This document shows positions 1-6,943 of a stretch of DNA of 10,658 bases, piece by piece. The notes beneath the pieces were generated by a model. It did no database searches. It was given only the letters and a program-made list of their open reading frames with translations, and was not told the origin of the DNA. The translations under genes were made by a program, and so were the position numbers. Position 1 is the stretch's first letter, and each line of letters begins with the position of its first letter. Source of the DNA: Bacteroidales bacterium UBA1182 (GTDB lineage Bacteria > Bacteroidota > Bacteroidia > Bacteroidales > Bacteroidaceae); contig DBYQ01000084.1 of assembly GCA_002310015.1 (NCBI GenBank), positions 1-10,658 of the forward strand, written 5' to 3'.

Positions 1-332
1 TCGTCTATTGAGACCTTGCCGTCACCAACGAATGCTGATACGGCATTGAGGTATGAGCCGAAGTAGTTGCCTATGAATCCGCCCATTGAGAACCGGCTGT
101 ACTCATCTCGCGTCACAATAGGGTAGTACTGATAGGTGGGGCCGTATGCCTTGTGGTCCAGGAATCCGTCAGACTCCAGCTCACGAACCTGTGTGGATAG
201 CGTGTTGAAATGGGGCTTGGGCTCAGGGTAGAGTTCACGCAGTTCACGTACAAACAGTTCACCTTTATCCCAGAAGTGGTTCATGATGACCTCCTTCTTT
301 TCACTTAGTTTTGTTATTTCAGTCTTACTCAT
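1..332 (-). CDS. BlaI/MecI-family transcriptional repressor (C-terminus cut by window edge)
   Basis: Reading the minus strand from ATG at 332-330 gives 110 complete codons before the window edge. The protein begins MSKTEITKLSEKKEVIMNHF and contains a winged-helix pattern with a PEPKPHFNTLST recognition segment, then DGFLDHKAYGPTYQYYPIV, typical of BlaI/MecI repressors. Such proteins bind as dimers to promoter dyads and are inactivated when a partner M56 protease is stimulated. Full-length members are usually about 120-130 aa, so only some 10-20 residues are missing. An ATG at 283 would remove the first helix of the winged-helix domain, so 332 is preferred. A partner M56 gene would be expected beyond the left edge but is not visible. 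It is a paralogue of the BlaI at 1685, with the same PKP...ST.ST.VR.L...GFL.HK.YG core. Confidence 0.9.
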   Translation of the reverse strand, partial: MSKTEITKLSEKKEVIMNHFWDKGELFVRELRELYPEPKPHFNTLSTQVRELESDGFLDHKAYGPTYQYYPIVTRDEYSRFSMGGFIGNYFGSYLNAVSAFVGDGKVSID

Positions 333-341
333 AAAGCAGTT

Positions 342-407
342 GTAACTAGTTCCGATGCAAATGTAACTACTAAAATAGTTACTCAACGATTTGTTTAGTT
401 AATAAAC
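342..407. promoter_or_regulatory. Divergent regulatory region with BlaI-type operator dyad
   Basis: A perfect inverted repeat GTAACTA (363-369) / TAGTTAC (376-382) with a 6-bp spacer lies between the divergent blaI and sigma-factor genes. A further palindrome AACTAGTT lies at 344-351, TAGTT recurs at 396-400, and GTTTA/TAAAC arms sit at 393-407. The dyad overlaps the blaI -7 box (CAAATGTA at 358-365, read TACATTTG on the minus strand; GTTG at 387-384 is a plausible -33 with an 18-bp spacer). A repressor bound here would block its own promoter, as is usual for BlaI. That BlaI is the binder is inference. Confidence 0.6.
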
Positions 408-425
408 ATTAATTTGAAAAAAATC

Positions 426-433
426 TATTTTTG
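426..433 (+). promoter_or_regulatory. Candidate -7 box for the ECF sigma operon
   Basis: TATTTTTG matches the Bacteroidetes TAnnTTTG -7 consensus. Transcription would start near 439-441, about 45 nt before the ATG at 486. No convincing TTTG -33 box lies 19-21 bp upstream, so the promoter may be weak or activator dependent. A less good match, TTAATTTG, lies at 409-416. Confidence 0.4.
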
Positions 434-485
434 CTGTAGTTTTTCATTAAGTCCTGCGTCTAATGTTCAGAAACAAGACAAACCA

Positions 486-956
486 ATGACAGAACAAGAA
501 TTTGAAAAGATGGTCAGAGAGCATAAGGGCACCATATACACCGTGTGCTACATGTTCTCCAATGATCAGGATGAGGTGGCTGACCTGTTTCAGGAGATAC
601 TCATCAATCTCTGGAAGGGTTCCGGAACTTTCAGGGGTGAGAGCGCGCTGAGCTCCTGGATATGGAAGGTTTCATTCAATACCTGCATATCTTATGACCG
701 AAAGAAGAAACGCGGCTTGGAGACCGTACCTCTTTCAATGGACATTGACCTTTTCAATACCCAGGCCGATGACACCCGCCAGATAGGCCTGTTGCGTGAT
801 CGCATAAGGCGCCTGGGAGCATTTGACAGGGCAATAGTTCTGCTTTGGCTTGAGGACATGAGCTATGAGGAGATAGGGCAGATAGTAGGTATCACCTCAA
901 ACAATGTCTCTGTACGTCTTGTAAGAATCAAGGAACAACTTAAAAACATGCAGTAA
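486..956 (+). CDS. ECF-type RNA polymerase sigma factor (sigma-70 family)
   Basis: This is a 156-aa protein beginning MTEQEFEKMVREHKGTIYTV. Region 2 is visible in the segment with YMFSNDQDEVADLFQEILINLWK, followed by FRGESALSSWIWKVSFNTCISYDRKKKR, a standard ECF region 2.2-2.4 arrangement. Region 4 is the C-terminal LEDMSYEEIGQIVGITSNNVSVRL helix-turn-helix, which contacts the -35 element. The reading frame is open back to an ATG at 414, but that start would place the -7 box (426-433) inside the gene and add a low-complexity, non-conserved N-terminus, so ATG 486 is preferred. The next gene starts one base after the TAA stop, so the two are surely co-transcribed. ECF factors direct polymerase to a small stress or envelope regulon; the signal here is not shown by the sequence. 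Confidence 0.9.
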   Translation: MTEQEFEKMVREHKGTIYTVCYMFSNDQDEVADLFQEILINLWKGSGTFRGESALSSWIWKVSFNTCISYDRKKKRGLETVPLSMDIDLFNTQADDTRQIGLLRDRIRRLGAFDRAIVLLWLEDMSYEEIGQIVGITSNNVSVRLVRIKEQLKNMQ

Positions 957-957
957 G

Positions 958-1539
958 ATGGAAACTACCGATAAAACCATATTGGAGATGCAGCAGCAGA
1001 TGCAGCTGCTTAAAGAGAAGCTTGACAGTCAGGAGATTGTCAATGATAAGATGTTGTGGAATGCCGCTCTTGAGAATATGAATAAGCTTCAGAGCTATTC
1101 TGATGCGTCTTTGGCATATTTTGTAAGCTTTTTCCAAATAGCACTGTTCATAGTGATATACATTTGTGGGGGAACATCCATTTACTTCCTTATATACAAT
1201 ACCCTTGTTTGGGCATCTTATTTTATAGCCATATTGAGGAGAAACAAGCATCTGCCGGATCTTCAGGGTGACCTGGTGACAGCGGCTGGTGAGCTTGTCA
1301 GAATCAGGAAAGAATATATCAAATGGGGCAGGATAATGGTGCCGCTTGCCATTATCTGGGGCTTATGGTTTTTCTGGGATTCAAGTGCTGTCTTTTTCAG
1401 GGATACAGCTATTCCGGCATTCATCATTATAAGTCTTATAGTATTGGGAATAACCATTCCGCTTGCTTTATCTAAGCGTGAGAGCATAGTTGAAAAGATG
1501 GATGAGCTCATCCGTCAGATAAAGGAACTTCAGGGGTAA
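958..1539 (+). CDS. Four-helix membrane protein co-transcribed with the ECF sigma factor
   Basis: This is a 193-aa protein. Residues 1-45 form a Gln/Lys/Glu-rich amphipathic, probably coiled-coil segment (LEMQQQMQLLKEKLDSQE). Four hydrophobic stretches follow, at about 56-74, 76-93, 121-141 and 150-171, and a short charged C-terminal helix (ESIVEKMDELIRQIKEL) ends the protein. It has no FecR, zinc-binding anti-sigma or enzymatic motif that I recognise. The start is one base after the sigma stop codon, which strongly suggests a functional pair. A role as a membrane-tethered anti-sigma or partner protein that holds or tunes the sigma factor is a reasonable inference from position and topology only. 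The gene is followed immediately by a strong terminator. Confidence 0.8.
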   Translation: METTDKTILEMQQQMQLLKEKLDSQEIVNDKMLWNAALENMNKLQSYSDASLAYFVSFFQIALFIVIYICGGTSIYFLIYNTLVWASYFIAILRRNKHLPDLQGDLVTAAGELVRIRKEYIKWGRIMVPLAIIWGLWFFWDSSAVFFRDTAIPAFIIISLIVLGITIPLALSKRESIVEKMDELIRQIKELQG

Positions 1540-1542
1540 AAC

Positions 1543-1579
1543 AGTACAATTGGGGTCTGTCCCCAATTGTACTTTTTTT
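1543..1579 (+). terminator. Rho-independent terminator of the sigma operon, REP-like palindrome
   Basis: AGTACAATTGGGG (1543-1555) and CCCCAATTGTACT (1561-1573) form a perfect 13-bp stem with a 5-nt loop (TCTGT), followed by seven T residues (1573-1579). It begins three bases after the stop at 1539. The core GGGGTCTGTCCCC resembles REP-type palindromes, so this may be a captured repeat that serves as terminator. Confidence 0.9.
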
Positions 1580-1628
1580 GTCGCATTGTGTATAAATCAA
1601 AAAACTAGATAAAAAATTAAAGATTTAG

Positions 1629-1659
1629 TTTGCAATTTAAATTCTTAGTCATATATTTG
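1629..1659 (+). promoter_or_regulatory. Promoter and candidate operator of the blaI-M56 operon
   Basis: TTTG at 1629-1632 and TATATTTG at 1652-1659 are separated by exactly 19 bp, an excellent fit to the Bacteroidetes TTTG-N19-21-TAnnTTTG promoter. Transcription would start near 1666, about 20 nt before the ATG at 1685. An imperfect dyad AACTAGAT (1603-1610) / ATTTAGTT (1623-1630), with one mismatch and a 12-bp spacer, overlaps the -33 box. It shares the AACTA/TAGTT half-site with the operator upstream of the first BlaI gene, which suggests auto-repression and possible cross-talk. Confidence 0.75.
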
Positions 1660-1684
1660 CGCAGATAATTATTCAAAACAGTAT

Positions 1685-2071
1685 ATGGCAGAGACAAAAA
1701 AACGCATCCAGGAACTGACCAGGGCAGAACTGGAGATCATGCAGGTGGTATGGAAGATAGGACATGAATTTGTAGTTCGTGACGTTCATGAACTGCTCCC
1801 TGACCCCAAACCCGCGTACAGCACCGTGTCTACAATAGTACGCATACTTGACACCAAGGGATTCCTCTCACACAAGACCTACGGCCACAGCAATGTATAT
1901 CAGGCCGCAGTAAGCAAGGAGGATTACACCGACTCCTACATGCACGGCGTGCTCAACTCTTTCTTTGGCGGTTCAGTGAGCCGTCTGGTCAATTATTTCT
2001 CCCAGCGCAACTCAATATCGGTTGAAGAGACTGATGAGATTCTGCGTATTCTTGATGACGATAAAAAGTAA
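1685..2071 (+). CDS. BlaI/MecI-family transcriptional repressor
   Basis: This 128-aa protein has the usual BlaI length. An N-terminal winged helix (about 8-80) includes LTRAELEIMQVVW, the DNA-recognition stretch PKPAYSTVSTIVRILDTKGF, and the wing SHKTYGHSNVYQ. Residues 85-128 form the dimerisation helices, ending in acidic DEILRILDDDKK. In the family, the partner M56 protease triggers cleavage of the repressor in the dimerisation region and so relieves repression. The gene directly precedes an M56 gene with only 5 bp between them, the standard blaI-blaR1 order. It has its own near-consensus promoter with an overlapping dyad. Compared with the BlaI at the left edge, the recognition-helix residues differ (AYSTVSTIV against HFNTLSTQV), so the two may have overlapping but not identical sites. 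Confidence 0.92.
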   Translation: MAETKKRIQELTRAELEIMQVVWKIGHEFVVRDVHELLPDPKPAYSTVSTIVRILDTKGFLSHKTYGHSNVYQAAVSKEDYTDSYMHGVLNSFFGGSVSRLVNYFSQRNSISVEETDEILRILDDDKK

Positions 2072-2076
2072 TTCTC

Positions 2077-4398
2077 ATGCGCCCGTTCTTTATCTATATA
2101 ATTGAATTGTTCCTTTGCAGCGGCCTGTTCCTCTTGCTCTACCGGTGGATCATTGTCCGCAAGGTAAATTACGGCTTTTGCCGCAAGTATCTGGTAATAG
2201 CCATGTTGCTGTCAGCAACCATACCCATATTCAACGTACCGCTCTACCCGCCACAGACCATCTACATGCGGGTACCCGTTATGGCTCAGCCGCAGCCACA
2301 GATTCAAAGACAGGCACAGCCTCAAAAAAACGTAACAGAAATAGAGGAACAGCCTGTACAGGTTACCAGTACTGTGAGCCCCACTGTTTCTGCCACACCG
2401 ATAGCATCAACGCCTGTAGCATCAACGCCTGCAACATCCTCCCGAATGCCTTCAGAGCAAAAGTGGCGCCTATTCTTCATCTCCTTGTACGGTGCCGGTT
2501 TCATCCTTTCTCTTTTCCTTGTTGTTTATGGCATAATAGCCGTATTGCGTCTTAAGCGGGCATCAAAAGTAACCCACACCCCGGAGTATGATCTGGCTGA
2601 GAGTGAACAGGTTACCACCCCGTTCTCATTTATGCACACCGTATATATGGGCAGTGAGACAGACGGTAAGACATACGGCCATATCTTAAGCCATGAGTCC
2701 AGCCACGTGCGCCACCACCATTCAGTGGAGAAACTCATCATGTCCATACTGCGTTCACTCTTCTGGTTCAACCCGTTCATGTGGATTGCTGAGAAACGCC
2801 TGGAAGAGGTGCAGGAGTGGCAGGCTGACCATGATGCCCTGGCCGATGGCTATAATCTGGCCGAATACAGATTATCAATAATAAAGCAGCTCTTTGGTTG
2901 TAACCCGGAAATGACCTCAGGGCTCAATAGTTCATTAACCAAACAACGTTTTTTACAGATGAAACAACCTGAAATCAAAGGTGGCGCAGTGTCTCAGACC
3001 ATCGCTACCACTCTCCTTGCTGCTATCATGTTCTTCAGTTTTGGCTGCAGTCCCACTTACGGACCGGCAGAACTGCCAGACAGTAACCAACGTACCAACA
3101 GTATGATATTCTTTACGGTACAGTTCTTTAATGACAAGGACGTATCCAAAAGGGCTGATCATTACTACTCTCAAAAAAGTGCCGATAACAAATCAGTCAC
3201 TGAAAGCATCAGCATCTATGAGAACTACACCGGGCAATCATTATGGCCTTGCGTAGTAGCAGTGAACGGCATCAGGACTGCTAATTCCATATCGGACAAG
3301 AAACTGGACTGGGTAAATGAATCGACAGCCATTTTTTTTGACGGAAGAAAAACGACCTATAAGAAACTGCAGGAACTTGAAGGTAAAGACCTGACCATCT
3401 ATTACTTCAAGCCTGACAGTAAACGGGCAAGAAAGAAATACGGATTTGTCTATGTCAATTTCGGAGTAGCGGTAGCCAATGACAATCATTTTTATAATCC
3501 TGTAGCAATTGACAATCCTGACCTTGACATTCCGGATATAGTGTCAGTAATATCAGATTACAACCCATATAACGGCGTTCTTTTTACATATAACTGCAAG
3601 GGGGTAAGAATAGCCGCTCCAGAAATGAAGTACGCGGTTGAGGGAAAACTCGTTGACATACAAACTTTCCTCAATACCATAACGGGACAGAACGGTTACT
3701 ACACCACCGTCTATAGGAACAATGCCGCAAAGGACCGTTTCGGCAAGGATGTATGGGAAGTAGTTGACCTTAATTACAACAGAAAGCAATTGTACGTCAA
3801 TTTTGATTTTGACGGGAACGGAGAGGTTCATCCCTTTATCGGCAACGATCCCAAAGTCTATGCCACCGATGATGAAATCCGCGCCCAGATAGAAAATATC
3901 CTGGAATACAACAGGGCGCGTGGAGAAATATCAAGAATTGATGCCCTCAGTTATATTCCTGAAAGTTACGATGAGATGATAGACGAATGGATGGGCCGGC
4001 TTGTTGACCGATCCGCCCCTGATATTCGGTATTTCTTCAACAGAGGCCATCGTACAACCGTTATGAATCTCGCTATTACGGAGGATATTCTCAAGAGTGC
4101 CAAGACTATATTCACTCAGGACAAGGTAAATTACGAAAAGAACTACCGCCGTAACATGACTAGGGACGTTTCTATACATACAGATAGCATTGTCAATGAG
4201 AATGCCAAACCTAATAGAATCCATATAGATGAGTATGACAATATGTACTTGACAATTGACCCGCAGACTGAGAATGCTGACCTCAGAGCAATCATAAATG
4301 AGATTCCCAGTCTCTCCGTCAACGAACAGGGCCAGGTAACCGCAAACGGAACAACAATCAAAAAAGTCTATCTGAACGGAAAGGAAATATCACTCTAA
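2077..4398 (+). CDS. BlaR1-like M56 membrane metalloprotease/sensor with long C-terminal domain
   Basis: This is a 773-aa protein. Membrane segments are visible at about 4-26, 34-52, 131-158 and 308-323. A Pro/Gln/Thr/Ser-rich linker (about 69-128) separates helices 2 and 3. The M56 protease domain carries H206-E-S-S-H210 (HExxH zinc motif) and the third-ligand candidate E247 in EWQAD, after the usual NPFMW segment. The last membrane segment ends in a lipobox-like SFGC with C324. The remaining 450 residues, presumably periplasmic, resemble neither a penicillin-binding sensor nor a TonB domain. The final 39 residues (735-773), with IPSLSVNEQGQVTANG and KKVYLNGKEISL, look like the conserved end of Bacteroidetes TonB-receptor plug-like segments. 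The expected role is envelope-signal sensing and inactivation of the BlaI encoded just upstream. The beta-lactam link of true BlaR1 is not supported here. Confidence 0.88.
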   Translation: MRPFFIYIIELFLCSGLFLLLYRWIIVRKVNYGFCRKYLVIAMLLSATIPIFNVPLYPPQTIYMRVPVMAQPQPQIQRQAQPQKNVTEIEEQPVQVTSTVSPTVSATPIASTPVASTPATSSRMPSEQKWRLFFISLYGAGFILSLFLVVYGIIAVLRLKRASKVTHTPEYDLAESEQVTTPFSFMHTVYMGSETDGKTYGHILSHESSHVRHHHSVEKLIMSILRSLFWFNPFMWIAEKRLEEVQEWQADHDALADGYNLAEYRLSIIKQLFGCNPEMTSGLNSSLTKQRFLQMKQPEIKGGAVSQTIATTLLAAIMFFSFGCSPTYGPAELPDSNQRTNSMIFFTVQFFNDKDVSKRADHYYSQKSADNKSVTESISIYENYTGQSLWPCVVAVNGIRTANSISDKKLDWVNESTAIFFDGRKTTYKKLQELEGKDLTIYYFKPDSKRARKKYGFVYVNFGVAVANDNHFYNPVAIDNPDLDIPDIVSVISDYNPYNGVLFTYNCKGVRIAAPEMKYAVEGKLVDIQTFLNTITGQNGYYTTVYRNNAAKDRFGKDVWEVVDLNYNRKQLYVNFDFDGNGEVHPFIGNDPKVYATDDEIRAQIENILEYNRARGEISRIDALSYIPESYDEMIDEWMGRLVDRSAPDIRYFFNRGHRTTVMNLAITEDILKSAKTIFTQDKVNYEKNYRRNMTRDVSIHTDSIVNENAKPNRIHIDEYDNMYLTIDPQTENADLRAIINEIPSLSVNEQGQVTANGTTIKKVYLNGKEISL
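2402..2431 (+). repeat. 15-bp tandem duplication in the M56 linker
   Basis: TAGCATCAACGCCTG occurs twice back to back (2402-2416, 2417-2431) with no mismatch. It is in frame and encodes a repeated Ala-Ser-Thr-Pro-containing unit in the linker between membrane helices 2 and 3. Slippage here would change linker length by five residues without a frameshift. Confidence 0.9.
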
Positions 4399-4465
4399 TC
4401 CATGTCTTTCCATCTGTAGATATTACAAGTACCATTATAACCTAATCTACTCAACAATAGTCATT

Positions 4466-5554
4466 ATGAGAAAAATTGTTATTATCTCTTTTGTGTCTGC
4501 TCTAATGTTATGTGGATGCTCTGACTCAAATAAGTCAAGTATCTTGATTCCTAAGGTAAAAGAACAGGACTATGCCCATCAGACCAGGCCTAAGATTGTG
4601 CCAACCCAACTGGATTATTGCCCAATGGGAGTGAATGATTTGGTATCCTTGGGCAAATACCTGATTCTTACTACAAATGACGCTTCAGGTTATGTCAGGG
4701 TATATGATATTGAAAAGAAATCAGAGGTAGCTTCCATAGTCAAGAAAGGCCGCGCTGCCAATGAACTGAACAGTCGCCCATTTACCCTTAGCGAACAGGT
4801 GTATCTATCAGGTGGTGATATAATGTTGCCTGTAATTGACAATAACACATTAAAGGAAATCAACATCACTAAATCCATTCAGGATGGGGTGGCTGTGATT
4901 AATGCCAGTAATACATGTCCTTACCAGCGTGAGGCTTGTATAGCCCTCATTGATAATGATATCTCTAAGACATTTGTGTGGCAGAAAGCAAGAATGCATG
5001 ACGGAGAATGTGACCCACCTGAATTCTATACTCAGCAGGCAGGAGGAGAAAAGAATATAATTCCGGTCCACAAACACATCATGCCCGCTGGTGATGGTGC
5101 TAATGTAGAGCCCGTCGTTGAATTATATGCACAATATATGGGAAGTATTTTCAAGCACCCCACAAAGAACATCATCGTTCATTCCCTTCAGGATATAAAC
5201 TATCTGATTTTCTTTGATCTGGATAATGACAAATGTTTTGCCGTTCATCAGGAAGGAACCAGAACGTATGATGACAAGGTGGAATACGTTCCTGGGCATA
5301 TGGTTTTTGGCGATGCCGCTGTATCAGAAGACTATATCTTTATCAATTATCGCTACAACATAACGGCTGGTGGCGAATCAGATAAAGTGTGTGAAGTACT
5401 TGCTTTTGACTGGAACGGAAACTATGTCGGTGGTTTTGAATCTGATGCAACTCTCCACCGCTTAACCTATAACGATGCCAGCAAATCTTTGTTCTGTGCC
5501 AGTCTTAGCGATGAGATACTGTATCAGATACCCATCAAGGACTTCCTAAAATGA
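4466..5554 (+). CDS. BF3164-type lipoprotein, predicted six-bladed beta-propeller
   Basis: This is a 362-aa protein. A signal peptide (MRKIVIISFVSALM) is followed by the lipobox L15-C-G-C18, so lipidation at C18 is expected. The mature start CSDSNKSS is only weakly acidic, so surface export in the Bacteroidetes manner is uncertain. The body is all-beta in character with recurring strand patterns such as VRVYDIEKKSEV, NYLIFFDLDNDKC and CEVLAFDWNGNYVGGF, closing with SLFCASLSDEILYQI. This is the pattern of the TolB-like six-blade propeller lipoproteins typified by BF3164; recognition is by overall pattern, not by a catalytic motif. The gap from the M56 gene is 67 bp with no TAnnTTTG promoter and no terminator, so co-transcription with blaI-M56 is likely. 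A ligand-binding or sensor accessory role is inference. Confidence 0.8.
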   Translation: MRKIVIISFVSALMLCGCSDSNKSSILIPKVKEQDYAHQTRPKIVPTQLDYCPMGVNDLVSLGKYLILTTNDASGYVRVYDIEKKSEVASIVKKGRAANELNSRPFTLSEQVYLSGGDIMLPVIDNNTLKEINITKSIQDGVAVINASNTCPYQREACIALIDNDISKTFVWQKARMHDGECDPPEFYTQQAGGEKNIIPVHKHIMPAGDGANVEPVVELYAQYMGSIFKHPTKNIIVHSLQDINYLIFFDLDNDKCFAVHQEGTRTYDDKVEYVPGHMVFGDAAVSEDYIFINYRYNITAGGESDKVCEVLAFDWNGNYVGGFESDATLHRLTYNDASKSLFCASLSDEILYQIPIKDFLK

Positions 5555-5555
5555 T

Positions 5556-5598
5556 GTCCGCAGTAGGGACGGTTCTTCCGTGGACAATACGAATTTTT
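5556..5598 (+). repeat. Weak hairpin with REP-like sequence after the lipoprotein gene
   Basis: GTCC (5556-5559) / GGAC (5582-5585) enclose ACGG (5569-5572) - TTCTT - CCGT (5578-5581). A T5 run lies 8 bp further on (5594-5598). It could be a weak terminator for the lipoprotein operon. The GGGACGGTTCTTCCGTGGAC stretch also resembles REP-type repeats known to me from gut bacteria, but this is from memory. Confidence 0.3.
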
Positions 5599-5663
5599 AA
5601 TATGTAGCTGTCTTGTTTGTTCCCATATGAAAACACGGAATCATATGAGATGGTATAATGGGG

Positions 5664-6260
5664 TCAGAGTGATTTGTTTATGCTTGCAATGTAATCCAGA
5701 ACCTCATCACGGCCTGTCTTGTCCAGTGAAGAGGTGATGAAGTGGGGCGGCAGCTCCTCCCATTGCTCAGAGAGGGTATCAAGGAACTTCTTGACGTTTT
5801 CTGATAGGCGGCCCCGGCCCAGCTTATCGGCCTTGGTAAAGATTATCCCAAAGGGGACTGCGTTCTCACCCAGCCAGGTTATGAATTCCATATCAATCTT
5901 CTGGGGCTCGTGGCGGCTGTCTATGAGTACAAACAGTGATGTCAGCTGCGGGCGCTCCAGGATATAGTCATTGATGATGCGTGAAAGCTGCTCCTGCTGT
6001 TTCTGTCCGCGTTTGGCGTAACCGTATCCGGGCAGGTCAACCAGATACCACTCTTTATTGATGAGGAAATGGTTTATGAGCAGGGTCTTACCCGGTGTGG
6101 CCGATGCCATGGCCAATCCTTTGCGGCTCGTAAGCATGTTGATGAGGCTGGATTTACCCACGTTGGAGCGGCCTATGAATGCATATTCAGGCATGTCATG
6201 CTGCGGGCATTTGTTGATGTCCGTGTTGCTTATTATGAATTCGGCGCTCTTAATCTCCAT
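5664..6260 (-). CDS. yihA: YihA/EngB ribosome-biogenesis GTPase
   Basis: This is a 198-aa TRAFAC-class GTPase with all G motifs intact: G1 GRSNVGKSS (30-38), G2 threonine in ATPGKT (54-59), G3 DLPGYG (75-80), G4 TKADK (142-146) and G5 SSLDKTGR beginning at S177. The RSNVGKSS and PGYGYAKR signatures are specific to the YihA/EngB/YsxC family, which binds GTP and helps late assembly of the large ribosomal subunit; it is essential in many bacteria. Length is normal for the family. The start at 6260 opens directly on MEIKSAEFI, the usual N-terminus. It diverges from recR across 64 bp. No clear terminator is seen downstream; a 7-bp inverted repeat (CATATGA 5624-5630 / TCATATG 5641-5647) lacks a T run. 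Confidence 0.96.
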   Translation of the reverse strand: MEIKSAEFIISNTDINKCPQHDMPEYAFIGRSNVGKSSLINMLTSRKGLAMASATPGKTLLINHFLINKEWYLVDLPGYGYAKRGQKQQEQLSRIINDYILERPQLTSLFVLIDSRHEPQKIDMEFITWLGENAVPFGIIFTKADKLGRGRLSENVKKFLDTLSEQWEELPPHFITSSLDKTGRDEVLDYIASINKSL

Positions 6261-6280
6261 TTCCTGTAGGTTTTATGCTG

Positions 6281-6288
6281 CAAAAGTA
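6281..6288 (-). promoter_or_regulatory. -7 box of the yihA promoter
   Basis: CAAAAGTA on the plus strand reads TACTTTTG on the minus strand, a full match to TAnnTTTG, followed by GCAGC. Transcription would start about 14 nt before the yihA ATG. No good TTTG -33 box is seen at 19-21 bp. Confidence 0.6.
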
Positions 6289-6309
6289 CGAATTTTTGGC
6301 CGAATCCGT

Positions 6310-6317
6310 TAATTTTG
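6310..6317 (+). promoter_or_regulatory. -7 box of the recR operon promoter
   Basis: TAATTTTG matches TAnnTTTG and ends only 7 bp before the recR ATG at 6325. With the usual start point some 5-7 bp after this box, the mRNA would begin at or within a base or two of the ATG. No -33 match is clear. It partly faces the yihA promoter at 6281-6288. Confidence 0.55.
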
Positions 6318-6324
6318 CAGTGTT

Positions 6325-6933
6325 ATGAACAAGGAGTATCCTTCAGCAGCATTGGAACGTGCCGTAGGCGAATTCGCCAAACTGCCCGGCATAGGCCGTA
6401 AGACCGCACTGCGTCTGGTGCTGCACCTGCTCTCCAAACCAGAAGAGGAGGTGAGTACTTTTGGCCGTGTGTTCTCTACGCTCAAGCAGGATATCCGTTA
6501 CTGCAAGGTGTGTCATAACATATCGGATACCGATACGTGCGCCATATGTGCCAACCCCAAGCGTGACAGCTCAACCATCTGCGTTGTGGAAAACGTGCAG
6601 GATGTGCTGGCTGTGGAGAGTACCATGCAGTTCAACGGACTGTACCACGTGCTGGGCGGAGTGATATCACCTATGGACGGAGTAGGGCCGCAGGACCTGC
6701 AGATAGCCAGTCTGGTGGATAGGGTATCAGAAGGCGGAATAAGTGAGGTTATTCTGGCGCTGAGCCCTACGATGGAGGGTGATACCACCAACTTCTTCAT
6801 ATCCCGTAAACTGCAGCCGCTGGGCGTGAAGCTGAGCGTGATTGCGCGCGGTGTGGCTGTGGGTAATAATCTGGAGTATGCTGATGAGGTATCATTGGGC
6901 CGTTCCATACAGGACCGTACTCCATTAAAATAG
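6325..6933 (+). CDS. recR: Recombination mediator protein RecR
   Basis: This 202-aa protein is full length for RecR. The N-terminal helix-hairpin-helix includes KLPGIGRKTALRL (19-31). A four-cysteine zinc finger has C60, C63, C72 and C75 (CKVCH...TCAIC). The Toprim domain starts at TICVVENVQDVLA (84-96, with E89) and contains ALSPTMEGDTT. RecR acts with RecO, and with RecF in some species, to load RecA on SSB-coated gapped DNA. It heads a run of four closely spaced plus-strand genes; the next gene begins 10 bp after its stop. Confidence 0.97.
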   Translation: MNKEYPSAALERAVGEFAKLPGIGRKTALRLVLHLLSKPEEEVSTFGRVFSTLKQDIRYCKVCHNISDTDTCAICANPKRDSSTICVVENVQDVLAVESTMQFNGLYHVLGGVISPMDGVGPQDLQIASLVDRVSEGGISEVILALSPTMEGDTTNFFISRKLQPLGVKLSVIARGVAVGNNLEYADEVSLGRSIQDRTPLK

Positions 6934-6943
6934 AATATAAGGA

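Noticed and set aside
414..485. N-terminal extension of the sigma factor from ATG 414
   Set aside because: The added segment includes the best -7 promoter box (426-433) and does not look like ECF region 2; ATG 486 gives a normal-length protein.
2077..4398. True beta-lactam sensor BlaR1
   Set aside because: The M56 domain is present but the C-terminal region shows no penicillin-binding SxxK/KTG motifs in a sensor arrangement, so only BlaR1-like is supported.
5624..5647. Inverted repeat CATATGA/TCATATG as yihA terminator
   Set aside because: Only 7 AT-rich base pairs with a 10-nt loop and no T run in either direction.
6513..6908. 131-codon minus-strand ORF inside recR, and other antisense ORFs within known genes
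   Set aside because: These are frame shadows of strongly recognised genes and show no family motifs or promoters of their own.
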